Assembly: GCA_001310415.1 (NCBI GenBank)
Contig: BAXE01000020.1
Location: forward strand, 1-64,000
Source of the DNA: Enterovibrio sp. JCM 19048
Lineage (GTDB): Bacteria; Pseudomonadota; Gammaproteobacteria; Enterobacterales; Vibrionaceae
Reading direction: 5' to 3'
DNA length: 64,000 bases
Shown here: positions 1 to 9,617 of the stretch, in pieces
Position numbering within the stretch: the stretch's first letter is position 1
Layout of the letters: every line of letters begins with the position of its first letter
Made by a program: the position numbers and the translations under genes
The notes under the pieces: model-generated
The model's database searches: none
Told to the model about the DNA's origin: nothing
Seen by the model: the letters and a program-made list of their open reading frames with translations, nothing else

Positions 1-54
1 ACTGCAAAAATCATCACCAACGGTCAAACAGCCCCTAGTGTAACAAACTGGCTA

Positions 55-540
55 TCAACGCTTATATTTATGCAGTAAATCCAATGGGATATGACAGTAA
101 TCACCAGGGAAGCGTGAAAGCCTGTCCTGATGCTCTTCATCGCTTGGGACAAAATTGGCTAAAGGCAGAACCTCGACGGCAATGCGGTCTGCATCCTCAC
201 AGCGAATAATAAACCGGCGGGCAGCGTCAAGATGCGCGGCCTTTTCGCTGTAAATGCCAGTGCGGTATTTTTCGCCCACATCGTCACCCTGTTTGTTAAC
301 GCTGTAAGTCGATGATCTCGAAAAAGTACCCCAGCAGGGTCTCGACTGACACCTTTTCAGGGTCGAATTGGGTTCGCACACATTCAGCGTAACCGTCATA
401 CGGGGATTGGGTCGTATCCGTGCTGCCATTGGCGCGTCCTGCCTTTGTGGCAATAACGCCGGAAGGTGGCGCACAAATTCCTGCACGCCCCACAAACAGC
501 CTCCGGCCAGATAGATCTCTTCCACAATGCTTCCTGCCAT
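55..540 (-). CDS. msrA: Peptide methionine sulfoxide reductase MsrA (frameshifted)
   Basis: Reduces methionine-S-sulfoxide in oxidised proteins. The N-terminus carries GGCLWG, matching the MsrA active-site motif GCFWG with its catalytic cysteine. The C-terminal part has the conserved NKQGDDVGEKYRTGIYSE block. The middle of the family sequence (GRANGSTDTTQSPYDGYAE, then DPEKVSVETLLGYFFEI) lies in another frame between about 305 and 470, so two compensating indels are present, near 480 and near 305. Length (about 160 aa) fits the short MsrA form. Its start overlaps the stop of the upstream dehydrogenase by one base, so the two are probably cotranscribed. Family assignment is firm; the frame breaks look like sequencing errors. 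Confidence 0.85.
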   Translation of the reverse strand: MAGSIVEEIYLAGGCLWGVQEFVRHLPALLPQRQDAPMAARIRPNPRMTVTLNVCEPNSTLKRCQSRPCWGTFSRSSTYSVNKQGDDVGEKYRTGIYSEKAAHLDAARRFIIRCEDADRIAVEVLPLANFVPSDEEHQDRLSRFPGDYCHIPLDLLHKYKR

Positions 541-1253
541 CAGTCCTGATAAATCATCTTTTTGGTCATGCCGCCATCCACCACAATGTTGGCACCGTTA
601 ACGAAATCATTCTCTGCATCGGATAAAAACAGGCAGGCATTGACGATATCTTTCGGTTTACCAACACGACGCGACGGGTGCTGGGCGTGGTCTATGTCGC
701 GCAGCGCGTCGTAATCAGAGGTCTGGATCCAACCTGGGCTGACAGTATTCACGGTGATAGGTGTTTCAGAAAGCGAGTTCACCAGTGACTGGCTGAGTGA
801 CACCAAACCGCCTTTTGATGCGCCATAGGCATCCCAACCGCTTTCGTTTTGCTGCCAGCGGGTGGAGGCAATATTGATGATACGGCCATAATCCTGCCCC
901 TGATTGGCAGCAATCATTTCACTGGCACAGGTAAATGCCCCAACCAGATTGACGTTCACCACATTGGCAAACTCTTCCGGCGTCAATTCCGCGACCGGTT
1001 TGTTGAACGTGGTGATAGCACCGTTGTTGACCAACACATGCACCGCACCAAAACGGCGGCGGATTTCCGCAAAGGCGGCAGCGATAGCGGCTTTGTCCGC
1101 CAGATCCGTTTGAATAAAATAGCCGCGAGTTGCCTCGCCTTCGGCGATATCCAGATTCACCACGACAGCATCGCGTTCAGCGTAAGCATCGACCAGCGCA
1201 GCACCGATGCCGTTGCTGCCACCGGTGATCACCACCACTTTATCGGTATACAT
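540..1253 (-). CDS. Short-chain dehydrogenase/reductase (SDR)
   Basis: Classical SDR of 237 aa in one intact frame. Visible motifs are the nucleotide-binding TGGSNGIG at residues 10-17, NNGA, the serine strand IINIAST, and YGASKGG with the catalytic Tyr and Lys. The end has the usual VNGANIVVDGGM. It should be a cytoplasmic NAD(P)H-dependent oxidoreductase; the substrate cannot be read from sequence. It lies 24 bp downstream of the histidine kinase and overlaps msrA, so it may belong to the transcript of the two-component system. Confidence 0.9.
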   Translation of the reverse strand: MYTDKVVVITGGSNGIGAALVDAYAERDAVVVNLDIAEGEATRGYFIQTDLADKAAIAAAFAEIRRRFGAVHVLVNNGAITTFNKPVAELTPEEFANVVNVNLVGAFTCASEMIAANQGQDYGRIINIASTRWQQNESGWDAYGASKGGLVSLSQSLVNSLSETPITVNTVSPGWIQTSDYDALRDIDHAQHPSRRVGKPKDIVNACLFLSDAENDFVNGANIVVDGGMTKKMIYQD

Positions 1254-1277
1254 ATTTGTCCGTCCTGACTGTTGAAC

Positions 1278-2483
1278 TTACTGCGCCCCCGGCATGGTGA
1301 CGCGGACCCGAAGTCCCGGATGGGCATCTTCAAGGCGAATATCGCATGATGCAGTCCAGCGACGGCTTTTGCCAGCGAAAGTCCCAGTCCCAGCCCACCG
1401 TCTGTGCGGCTTTTGTCCACCCGGTACAGGCGTTCAAATACCCGCGCTTTTTCCGATTCAGGAATACCGGGGCCATTGTCAGTCACATCCAGCCACACTG
1501 CACCGTCAGTGGGGTTGCCACCACAACGCAAGCGGATGGTGCTGCCCGCTGGGCAGTAACGCAGGGCGTTTTCAATCAGATTTGCGACCTGCTGGATAAG
1601 CAATTCACGGTCACCCTGCAACCAAAGCGGCGAGTCAGGTTTTTCCACCGTCAGCGACATGCCTGCGTCGTCGGCCACATCTTCATATATCTCCGCCACG
1701 GTCGCGACCACGGCAGTGAGGTCAATCTGGCTGAAACGGGCACGACGGCACCGGATTCAATCTGGGAGATGCGCAGCAATGCATCAAAAATCGAGGCCAG
1801 ACGCTGGGAATCGTTCAGCGCGTTTTCCATTTCGTTGAGGAAGCTGTCACTGCATTGGCTGCCCATTTCATCCGCTTCTTCTTTCAGCGTCAGCAAGTTG
1901 TGACGTAAACGGGTGATGGGGGTTTTCAGCTCATGGGCGATGTTGGCAGAGATATCGCTCATGGCCGACACCGAGCCTTGCAGGCGCGAAAGCATGTCAT
2001 CCAGCGATACCGAAATCTGTGCCAAATCGTTCACTGTATAGCGCTCACCGGTGCGGGCAGTAAGGTCACCTTCCGCCGCTTGCGCCAATACCTGCTCTAT
2101 GCGGGTAATGCGTTTTTGGCTGTGACGGCTCATCGCGACAATCAATGCCACGGTAAACAGGGAGACCAGAACGCCCGCCAGCACAAAGCCAGACATCAGA
2201 ACGGTGAGAATGTCCTCATCATCAATTGGGTCATCATCGATCTCTTTCTGATGCCCTTGTGCCAGTTCCCGGGTTTCTTTAACGATCTCCTGGTTCTGGC
2301 TTTTCAATTCATGTTCCACATAGAAATAAGTCACCGATGCCATCAGCACCAGGCTTATCAGGGACACCGCGCCAAACATCATGCCCTGCTGGGTGGCAGA
2401 ACTTTTCGCCCAGCGCGGCAGCATTGCAGATATCCGTGCAGGAGAAAATGGCGGTTAAACCAGACGGACGCACGCTGCTTCAT
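1278..2483 (-). CDS. Sensor histidine kinase (frameshifted)
   Basis: Inner-membrane sensor kinase, about 400 aa. In order: N-terminal membrane segment, a short periplasmic acidic stretch (DDDPIDDED), a second membrane segment, HAMP-like linker, H-box IAHELKTPITRLRHNL, N-box LIENALRYCP, DNGPGIP, and GLGLGLSLAKAVAGLHH. I place the start at 2483, where ATG overlaps the response regulator stop as ATGA. Frame changes are needed near 2430, near 1720 and near 1345; the last restores an end reading DAHPGLRVRVTMPGAQ. The acidic periplasmic loop could bind a cation, which is inference. It pairs with the adjacent OmpR-family regulator. Confidence 0.85.
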
Positions 2484-3171
2484 TGCGCGTCCTCTTTGCG
2501 TTCCAGCTTATAACCTGCACCGCGCACAGTCTGGATCAGGGTGTCACCAAAAGGTTTTTCCAGCTTGTTGCGAAGGCGGCTGATATGGGTTTCCACCACA
2601 CTGGTTTGCGGGTCGAAATGGATATCCCACACATGCTCAAGCAACATGGTTCGGGTGATCACACGCCCCGGATGACGCAGGAAAAGCTCAAGAATACGGA
2701 ATTCCTTGGGCTGCAAATCCAGCGCCTGCCCTTGACGGGTAGCCGTGTGCTCGAAAAGGTTCAGCACCACATCACCATAGGTCAGTTGTGGGTCGGCTTC
2801 GGTAGATTTGAGCACTGCGCGGCGGGAAAGCGCCGTAACACGCGCCAGCAATTCAGAAAACGCGAACGGTTTGGTGAGATAGTCATCGCCCCCGGCCTCA
2901 AGGCTTCAACGCGATCGTCAACGCCGCCAAGTGCAGTAAGGAACAGGATAGGTGTACCAACTTGGGCTGCACGCAGTGCTTTTACCAGAGATAAGCCATC
3001 AAGCCCGGGCAACATGCGATCGACAATCGCCACGTCGTAGCTTTCGGTCAGGCTAAGGGACAGGGCAACTTTGCCATTGTCTGTCACTTCTACCTGATGC
3101 CCGGCTTCTTTCAGCCCTTTTTCAATAAAACGGCTAAGGCTTACATCGTCCTCCACCAGCAATACGCGCAT
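2480..3171 (-). CDS. OmpR-family response regulator (frameshifted once)
   Basis: DNA-binding response regulator, about 230 aa. The receiver domain begins MRVLLVEDDVSLSRF and contains the phosphoacceptor in DVAIVDRMLPGLDG and the conserved FLTA. One indel near 2900 separates this from the rest (TKPF-type end, then a winged-helix domain ending VVETHISRLRNKLEKPF and IQTVRGAGYKLE). It partners the overlapping kinase gene. The neighbouring PepSY and small membrane protein genes are plausible targets, as in other PepSY-linked two-component loci; that link is inferred from position. Confidence 0.9.
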
Positions 3172-3198
3172 AGAAACTCACTCGTCAGAGACTGCGGT

Positions 3199-3468
3199 TT
3201 ACACCGCAGTAATAGGTTGGTTATTTTCTTCTTTTGGATTGTAGTCCGGGTTGGCAACGTCGTTTTGCATCTTACGTTGATGCCATTTGGCGATAAGGAT
3301 CGCGGTCACGCCGGCGAGTAAACTCATGCCAAGTGTAACCAGTCCCAGCATAAAAAGCAGTGAAAAGCTGAAGACCTCAAACAGGGCTTTCGGCCCTTCC
3401 TGACGCAGTTTTTTCACTGCGTTTTTCGTTCGTTGCCAGTAAGTTTGCTTAACTGTCTGTTCTGTCAT
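3199..3468 (-). CDS. Small membrane protein, unknown function
   Basis: About 89 aa from the ATG at 3468, which has GGAGG seven bases upstream; an upstream in-frame ATG lacks a good ribosome site. The sequence is a basic N-terminal part (QRTKNAVKKLRQEG), a hydrophobic hairpin of about 40 residues (FSFSLLFMLGLVTLGMSLLA and on) giving one or two membrane passes, and a polar proline-rich C-terminal tail. I do not recognise the family. It sits between the PepSY gene and the response regulator, 27 bp from the latter, suggesting it belongs to that signalling group. Confidence 0.7.
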   Translation of the reverse strand: MTEQTVKQTYWQRTKNAVKKLRQEGPKALFEVFSFSLLFMLGLVTLGMSLLAGVTAILIAKWHQRKMQNDVANPDYNPKEENNQPITAV

Positions 3469-3516
3469 AACTGCCTCCAAAGTGGCTGTTGCGCCGAATG
3501 GCATCGGGTCGGTTTA

Positions 3517-3542
3517 CGTGGCGTATTTTTCGCTACGCCACG
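3517..3542 (-). promoter_or_regulatory. Perfect hairpin between PepSY gene and small membrane gene
   Basis: A 9-bp perfect stem (CGTGGCGTA with TACGCCACG) and an 8-base loop lie in the 95-bp gap. No T-run follows in the direction of transcription, so it is not a standard terminator. It could stabilise or process the mRNA between a highly expressed PepSY gene and the genes downstream. Confidence 0.45.
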
Positions 3543-3563
3543 CAATATCTGTTGGACGGACGC

Positions 3564-4106
3564 TTATTTTGCGATATTGGCATCAAGGTGTTTTTCAACA
3601 CGTTTGCCGTTTGGCATCTACCAGTTTGATTTCGTAGCTGGTGCGGCCGTGATCATCATCGTGCTCTGCGCTGTAGGCCTTACCGCCAAATTCCGCTTCC
3701 GCCTGTTTAACCGCCTGCTCCAGTGACATAAACGTGCCGTTGTTGATGTGTGACATCCACTCTGCATCTGTCATGTCGTCGTCATGGTCGTCACCGTCGT
3801 GGTCACGGCGGCTTTTGGTTTTGATCACTTCACCGTTGGAAGCGTTGATCACCGCTTTGATATCCATGCCGTCTTTGCCAACCAGTTCGATTTCATACAC
3901 GGCCTGGCCATGCTCCATATCGCGGTCAGCTTCCAGAGCTACACCACCTGTGGTGTTTTGCGCAATCTCAACCGCTTGCAGCAAGCTGAATGCATCCTGG
4001 TTCATGGTGTTTGGTGCATCACCAGCGTTTGCGGTACCTACCGCCATCATTGCAGAAAGGCCAATCAGGCAGAAAGAGCAGCAGGCTTAAATACGTTCTT
4101 TTTCAT
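3564..4106 (-). CDS. PepSY-domain periplasmic protein (frameshifted)
   Basis: Secreted protein of about 180 aa with two PepSY repeats (each ends in a YEIELV or YEIKLVD strand), linked by an Asp/His-rich segment (RRDHDGDDHDDDM) that may bind metal. The natural start is ATG 4106, with GAGGAAA upstream, giving signal peptide MKKNVFKPAALSA; a frame change near 4060 joins it to LSAMMAVGTANA. A second near 3600 restores the end GKRVEKHLDANIAK. PepSY proteins are often periplasmic modulators encoded next to two-component systems, as here. Confidence 0.8.
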
Positions 4107-4300
4107 TGTTATTTCCTCGTTATTGTTCGTCACTGGACAAGGACTGTTCCCTGTCGATGAGATAACTATACCCAGCACGCTTTTCGCCAAGCTTGCCGCA
4201 ACTATACAATTTTGTAAGGTTGGCCACGGCGCGGTGTATTGTTCACGGGAGTGAGGAAGAAATGCGCCAGACCGCCGACAGAAAAGGTTTTGGGAATAGG

Positions 4301-4313
4301 TATACAGTGTAAA
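4301..4313. promoter_or_regulatory. Near-match parS2 site (one mismatch)
   Basis: TATACAGTGTAAA differs at one base from the Vibrio parS2 pattern TTTACANTGTAAA. It is intergenic, like the four perfect copies in this window. Binding by ParB2 is uncertain with one half-site altered. Confidence 0.35.
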
Positions 4314-4317
4314 AACT

Positions 4318-4352
4318 AAAGAGGTCGGCGTTAAAGCCGACCTTTTGAAAAC
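4318..4352 (-). terminator. Rho-independent terminator
   Basis: Stem AGGTCGGC/GCCGACCT with a 6-base loop, just beyond the stop of the phytase/esterase-like gene and T-rich on the minus strand. It closes that transcript. Confidence 0.7.
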
Positions 4353-4374
4353 AATGAATGCGTTATTTGTCAGT

Positions 4375-6580
4375 TTACGGACGCAGAGTGTTGAAATTGA
4401 GCGGTTTACCCTCTTTGGTCAGCATAAAGAAGAAGGTTTCTCCACTGCTGTCATCCACACCGTCATTGTCTGTCACTGCGTACGCGATGCCTTCTTTGGT
4501 GATGGCAAAGCCTTCGATTTTGTCAGTGACATAGCCGCCCTGCGCTTTCAGATCCGGCAGAAAGTCATACACCACGTCTTTTCTCACCAGCGGCAACTTG
4601 CCATCCAAAGGCGCAGGTTTGGCATCAGCCAGAATCACGCGGGTCAACTGTTTGACCCTGGCGTTCTCGCCAATCTGGTTGTCACGCTCAATAATATAAA
4701 GCGCACCGCCATACGCGGTGATTTCCGATAAACCCACCCAACCTTTGTCTGCTTTCTCTGTGGGATAACGGACGGCTTTCCACTCGCCGGTTTGGGTGTT
4801 GTACCGCACCAGTTTCACGCTGTTTACCGGGTCATCTTTCCAGCTGCGTTGGATGGCGATCCAGAGCGTATCGCCAATCCGGGTGATACCTTCCGCGCCA
4901 AAGCGTGTTTCCACCGCCAGCAGCTCAGGCGGGAAAGGAACGGTTTCGACGATATTGCCCTTGGCATCAGTGCGGTAAAGAGCATGGGGAATACCTTTGT
5001 CTGTGCGGCCTTCAGACGCAAGCCAAAATCCGCCGTTGCCGTCGGTGGTAATGCCTTCCAAATCGAGTTTCTCTGCTGCCTTTCCGTCGCGCTTCACCAG
5101 AATACGTTCGGCAATTTTGGCCGGTTTGGACGTTGCATCAATCACGAAAATGGAGGGCTGTTTCGCATAGAAACTGTCATTGACCGCATAGAGAATGCCG
5201 TCATGTTCCGGGTCTGAAACCAGTCCGGAAAGCGCGCCCCATCCAATCGGTTTGCCATCGACCATCACTGATTCAATCTGCGGATAGGCAGGCGCTTTGT
5301 CCATCATTTGGTAAACCATGACATGGGCACGGGGGCCACCGTCTTCAATCAAATCTTTTTCATTCGCCGTCACGAACAGCCCGCGCTCAGATGGTGACAG
5401 CGGATTCTGGTGCAATGCCCGATGGAAGCAACTGCACAAACTCCGGTGCTGCGCCAGTATCTCGGTACACGCCCACAACGGAGCCACGTTCAGACAACAC
5501 AAAGATGTAACGTTGGCTGTTAAATTCGCCCACCGCCAAGCCCTCCGGCTCAGCCCCTTTATTGCCGGAGCGTTTTTCCGGATAGTGCCCAGCCTGCGCC
5601 ACGCGGTATTCAAAATCGAGCCCCGACTCATACAGCACATCACCTTGCTTGTTGAAGATGGTAAAACCGCGGGAGCCGCCCTGGTAATCCCCTTCGTTGG
5701 CGATCACGAAGCGTTCATCATCCAGCCATTTCACCGCATCCGGTTCGCGTTTACGGTTTGGCTGTTTGCCATCAAAGGTCAGGGCGCGCTCTTCCTCAAT
5801 GTCCACGTTTTCCAAATCAACACTGCCTGCCGGAAAGTGGTTGATGATTTCCCCGGTTTTGCCATTCACGATAGCAAGGTGGTTGTTTTCCTGAAGGGTC
5901 ACAACCACTTCGCCCAGGCTGTTGATGTCGACAAACTCAGGTTCAGGATCGCTGGGTGCAATTTCCGACAGCCCAGTCATCTCAACCTTCTTTTGCTCAG
6001 CGCAAACCAACTGGCCACCTTTTACCGGCACTAGCGTCAGGTAACCCGCGGGCATTTGCGGCAGGTCGCCATCATTCAGCTCTTCATCGCGCTCATTTTC
6101 GATAGCCACGGCGACAAAACTGCCATCTTTTGCCACGGCAACGGAATCAGGTTGTCCGCCGAGATCGCACTTCCACATCTGTTTTCCGGTGTTGATATTG
6201 CGCTGCACCAGATACCCGGAGGGTTCGATAAAACTCTTCGATGTGTTCACGCCGGTGACAAAGGTGTCATTCAGCACCGCGACGGAGGTCGGTTCGCCAC
6301 CCATGGAAATGAACCCTTTCCCGGCGGGTTTTCCTGGGTTTGAAATATCTACCAGACCCACGCCTTTCATCGGGCTGTCTGAATACACCAGGGTATTTCC
6401 ATCTTCACTCACAGCAATGATTTCTGCCGAGGTTTCCGTTTCCAGCGGCTGCCCCGGTGGCAGGTTTTCAACGGTCGACACCGAGGAGATACGGTGAAAA
6501 GTCTGAGTCTCGGCGGCGTGTAATCCCGCACTGATTGACAAGGCAAGCACAGAAAGAAGTAATTGGGGCGAGCGGCGCAT
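4375..6580 (-). CDS. Secreted beta-propeller protein with phytase-like esterase domain (one frameshift)
   Basis: About 735 aa including a signal peptide (MRRSPQLLLSVLALSISAGL, then HAAE). The N-terminal 390 residues form WD40-like propeller blades (LVYSDSPMKGVGLVDISNPG; DSVAVAKDGSFVAVAIENE). The C-terminal half matches the esterase-like activity of phytase family: GLVSDPEHDGILYAVNDSFY, EGITTDGNGGFWLASEGRTD, KIEGFAITKEGIAYAVTDND. One indel near 5400 splits it. The family is linked to phosphoester hydrolysis, but the substrate here is unknown. No clear Pho box was seen upstream. Confidence 0.8.
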
Positions 6581-6918
6581 GACAAATTCCTTTTATATCA
6601 CTGACAACAGCCCGTTACCTTCAATGTGGTGGATGTCACTTCAATGACACCCAGATGCAATTCGGTGATCACACTGAATTTTGGATCTGTTGTAACGACG
6701 GGGATCGCGATTTTTTAACCGATATACACAGGGTAACCGAGCGTGTGTTGGATAGGTCAAGTTGTGGGAATCTAGACAGAAAACAACCATTCCCCGTTTC
6801 AGGTAAAGCGGCACTGATCCCAATGGCTTTCAGCGCGTTACCGTATTCTGTATTTATATCTATATTTCTATTTAAACCTTGCGACCTGCCCTGTTGCAGC
6901 ACCTTTTGGAGTGAGCCT
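6581..6918. other. Intergenic region between divergent genes
   Basis: This stretch separates the divergent propeller gene and the VOC gene and must contain both promoters. I see no strong sigma-70 match, repeat or RNA structure in it. Confidence 0.5.
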
Positions 6919-7272
6919 ATGAATCAACATCAGAAACTCAACTATGTTGAATTTCCTGCCCGCGATCTGCTTTCGACAAAATCCTTCTTTACCCAAGCCT
7001 TCGGCTGGAACTTCACTGACTATGGTCCTGATTACACCGCCTTTAGCGATGAAGGGCTGGACGGCGGGTTCTTCCGCTCCGAGCAACATTCAACCACCGA
7101 TTCCGGCTCGGCACTTCTGGTGTTTTACAGCGAGCATCTGGAACAGACGGAGACCAACATCCGTCAAAGCGGCGGCGAAATCGTCAAACCGATATTCCCG
7201 TTTCCCGGTGGGCGGCGCTTTCACTTTACCGAGCCGAGCGGTAACGAGTTTGCGGTTTGGTCTGACAAATAA
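6919..7272 (+). CDS. VOC-family (glyoxalase-like) protein
   Basis: 117 aa from the ATG at 6919, preceded by TTGGAGTGA. The fold signature is one beta-alpha-beta-beta-beta pair: KLNYVEFPARDLLSTKSFF at the start and RRFHFTEPSGNEFAVWSD at the end, typical of glyoxalase/bleomycin-resistance proteins. The metal-binding His/Glu pattern is only partly conserved, so activity cannot be assigned. It appears monocistronic and is followed directly by an inverted-repeat element. Confidence 0.85.
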   Translation: MNQHQKLNYVEFPARDLLSTKSFFTQAFGWNFTDYGPDYTAFSDEGLDGGFFRSEQHSTTDSGSALLVFYSEHLEQTETNIRQSGGEIVKPIFPFPGGRRFHFTEPSGNEFAVWSDK

Positions 7273-7273
7273 C

Positions 7274-7539
7274 ATATACCCAAACGACCTGAAGATGCTC
7301 GCATTCAGAGGTCATCAATGTGTTCAATTCGAGGCAAATTTTACGAGGAATAGTCGTTCTATTTCCGTGGAATTTAACGAAGAGTGGGCGCATTGATGGC
7401 CTCCCTTTGGGCGAGTTGACTGACGCCGTGCTCTTTGTTGTTCCTTTTGATGGAGGTGACTACACCTACAAAGGAACGCCGCGATCACAACGCCAGTCAA
7501 TCTCGCTGAATCCTGCATCTTCAGGTTGTTTGGGTATAT
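7274..7539. mobile_element. MITE-like element with 25-bp terminal inverted repeats
   Basis: The ends at 7274-7298 and 7515-7539 are inverted repeats matching at 24 of 25 positions (core CCAAACGACCTGAAGATGC). Similarity continues imperfectly inward for about 13 more bases (CTCGCATTCAG and its mate). The 266-bp interior has no convincing gene. It starts two bases after the VOC stop codon. This is the architecture of a non-autonomous transposable element; no transposase or clear target duplication was seen. Confidence 0.6.
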
Positions 7540-7652
7540 CCACCAACTCAGGGGCGGGGAAAATGCCCGCCCTTTCCTTTTCTATAATCAGGTACAACTT
7601 CATTGCGCAGACTGATAGACTTCGCGCCCCTAACGTCTAACCGTAACTGACC

Positions 7653-8888
7653 ATGACTTTCGATACCCTGACCCTTTCTTCTGACATCTTGCGCGCACTG
7701 CCTGCGCAAATGACGACGCCAACCCGCATCCAGCAACAGGCTATTCCTGCCGTGCTCCGTGGCTCAGATGTTCTGGCACTGGCACAAACCGGCAGCGGTA
7801 AAACGTTGGCGTTTGGCCTGCCGATGCTGCAGCGTATTGATACCGGTGTAAATCAGGTGCAGGGCGTGGTGTTGGTGCCGACCCGTGAACTGGCGGCGCA
7901 GGTAAGCGTTGCGTTAAACCAGGTGGCAACGCCATTGGGTATCAAGGTTGTGATGCTTTGCGGTGGTGTTGACCAGGCGCAGCAGATTACCGAACTGGAA
8001 AACGCCCAGTTGGTAGTCGCAACCACCGGCCGTCTGCTCGATTTCATCAACCAGGGTGTGGTGTCACTGGATGCCATGACTGTCTGGGCAATGGATGAAG
8101 CAGACCGCTTGCTGGAAATGGGCTTCTGGCCGGATGTGCAACGCATTATGGCAGCCATGCCTGCCAAACGTCAGACCTTGCTGTTTTCCGCCACCATGCC
8201 TGCAGCGCTGGAGACCATTGCTGATTCTCTGCTGTTTAAACCGGTGCGCATTGAAGCACATGAAAAGAACAGCGTGGTGGAAGACATCGAAGAGCGTTTG
8301 TATCTGGTTAACAAAGGCAGCAAAGCACAGGCGTTGATTGCGCTGATCAAACAACATGACTGGAAACAGCTGCTGGTGTTTGTCGCAGAGAAAGGCAGTG
8401 CCGATGCCTTGGCGAAAAGGCTGGCCAAAGCAAGTTTGTCGGTGGCAGCATTGCACGGTGATAAAGATCAGTCCGCCCGCGAGCAAACGCTGGCAGATTT
8501 CAAGGCCGGTAAACTCAAGGTACTGATCGCCACAGATTTGCTTTCACGCGGTATTCATATTGATGCGCTGCCTGTGGTGATCAATGCGGATTTGCCTGCC
8601 AACGCACCTGTGTATGTGCACCGTGTAGGCCGCACCGCACGTGCCGGTGAAAACGGTCTGGCGCTTTCGCTGGTTTGCCACGGTGAAACTGAAGCCTTGA
8701 ACGCCATCCGCCAGCTGACTGGCCGTGAATTACCTTTGTTGGAACTGGAGGGATTTCCGGTCACCGACAAACCGGCGGCGGAATCTGCAACCGGCGAGCG
8801 CAAACGTGCGCCACGGGACAAAAAAGCCAACCGTCGCACCAACGCCAAGAAAAGCATCAAACAGTTCAAACCAAAAGGGCGCGGATAG
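7653..8888 (+). CDS. DEAD-box ATP-dependent RNA helicase (RhlE-like)
   Basis: Intact 411-aa DEAD-box helicase. In order: Q motif PTRIQQQAIPAVL, Walker A AQTGSGKT at residues 44-51, PTRELAAQ, TGRLLD, DEAD box in MDEADRLLEMGF, SAT in LLFSATMPA, then helicase domain 2 with ATDLLSRGIH and HRVGRTARAG. The C-terminal tail is Lys/Arg-rich, suited to RNA contact. It should remodel RNA in the cytoplasm, in ribosome assembly or decay. RhlE-type is my best placement. The following terminator suggests a single-gene unit. Confidence 0.93.
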   Translation: MTFDTLTLSSDILRALPAQMTTPTRIQQQAIPAVLRGSDVLALAQTGSGKTLAFGLPMLQRIDTGVNQVQGVVLVPTRELAAQVSVALNQVATPLGIKVVMLCGGVDQAQQITELENAQLVVATTGRLLDFINQGVVSLDAMTVWAMDEADRLLEMGFWPDVQRIMAAMPAKRQTLLFSATMPAALETIADSLLFKPVRIEAHEKNSVVEDIEERLYLVNKGSKAQALIALIKQHDWKQLLVFVAEKGSADALAKRLAKASLSVAALHGDKDQSAREQTLADFKAGKLKVLIATDLLSRGIHIDALPVVINADLPANAPVYVHRVGRTARAGENGLALSLVCHGETEALNAIRQLTGRELPLLELEGFPVTDKPAAESATGERKRAPRDKKANRRTNAKKSIKQFKPKGRG

Positions 8889-8919
8889 AGCCGTTTGCGC
8901 TAGCAACAACAAAGACAAC

Positions 8920-8946
8920 AAAGCCCGGCGAGCCGGGCTTTGTTTT
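8920..8946 (+). terminator. Rho-independent terminator
   Basis: AAAGCCCGGC, GA, GCCGGGCTTT followed by GTTTT, placed 32 bp after the helicase stop and facing the end of yehS; it could serve both converging genes. Confidence 0.85.
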
Positions 8947-8969
8947 AACTTTTTCAGCGCTTTACAGAC

Positions 8970-9452
8970 TTAGGCGTCGTAGTCGCTCATGTCTTCCGGA
9001 CGCAGTTTACGCTGCACGCCCAGCAGGAAGTTACGCAGGATCTGGTCTTTACACTGGCGGTAGTGTTTGTTTTCCGGTTTGCGGAAGAATGCGCTCAGCT
9101 CGTGCTTGCTCAGACGGAAATCAGCCAGTTCAAGGATTTCCAGGATATCTTCTGCTTTCAGGTTGAGGGCAATACGCAGTTTCTGGAAAACCATGTTGTT
9201 GCTCAACTGGCTTTCTGGCACCGGTTGCTCGCCTTCACGTCGACCGCGCTTGTGGTTGATCAAACCATTCAGGAATGACGACAACTCAATGCTGTTCATT
9301 TTTACAAACGCATCATCTTCATCGCGCTTCATCCAGCCCGCGACTTGCTCAAGGGTAACGGTGACATCCGCCTGCGCGAAGATTTCTACAACTTCTTTAT
9401 CTTTAAAATCAAACGCGTAACGGATACGACGCAAAATATCGTTGTTAGTCAA
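8970..9452 (-). CDS. yehS: DUF1456 family protein YehS
   Basis: About 160 aa. The family N-terminus (TNNDILRRIRYAFDF) begins at a TTG at 9452 with AGGAA upstream; an earlier in-frame ATG would add an unlikely 13-residue hydrophobic extension. The protein is a tandem duplication: two halves of similar pattern, each starting with an RIRYAF/KLRIAL helix and ending in a LSSFLNGLI or LSAFFRKPENKHYR element. The function is unknown. The RR and KPE-rich C-terminal end is typical of the family. Confidence 0.88.
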   Translation of the reverse strand: MTNNDILRRIRYAFDFKDKEVVEIFAQADVTVTLEQVAGWMKRDEDDAFVKMNSIELSSFLNGLINHKRGRREGEQPVPESQLSNNMVFQKLRIALNLKAEDILEILELADFRLSKHELSAFFRKPENKHYRQCKDQILRNFLLGVQRKLRPEDMSDYDA

Positions 9453-9554
9453 AGCAATTCCTAGTGTTAGGTAGTGCGGCAGTATCAACATGATTCACCG
9501 ACGAGGCGGGGGAGTCTAACAGAGATCGGGGACGAGCCCTAAGGGAATTGGGCT

Positions 9555-9592
9555 GGAAAAAATAGAGCCCGCAATGGGCGGGCTCTAGTTTG
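9555..9592 (-). terminator. Rho-independent terminator
   Basis: Stem AGAGCCCGC/GCGGGCTCT, followed on the minus strand by ATTTTTTCC; it ends the DUF3297 transcript. Confidence 0.8.
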
Positions 9593-9617
9593 TCCAAGCA
9601 TTTCCGTAATGGATAAC

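Noticed and set aside
849-1268. Long open frame on the plus strand opposite the SDR gene
   Set aside because: It lies wholly antisense to an intact conserved gene and has no recognisable protein features.
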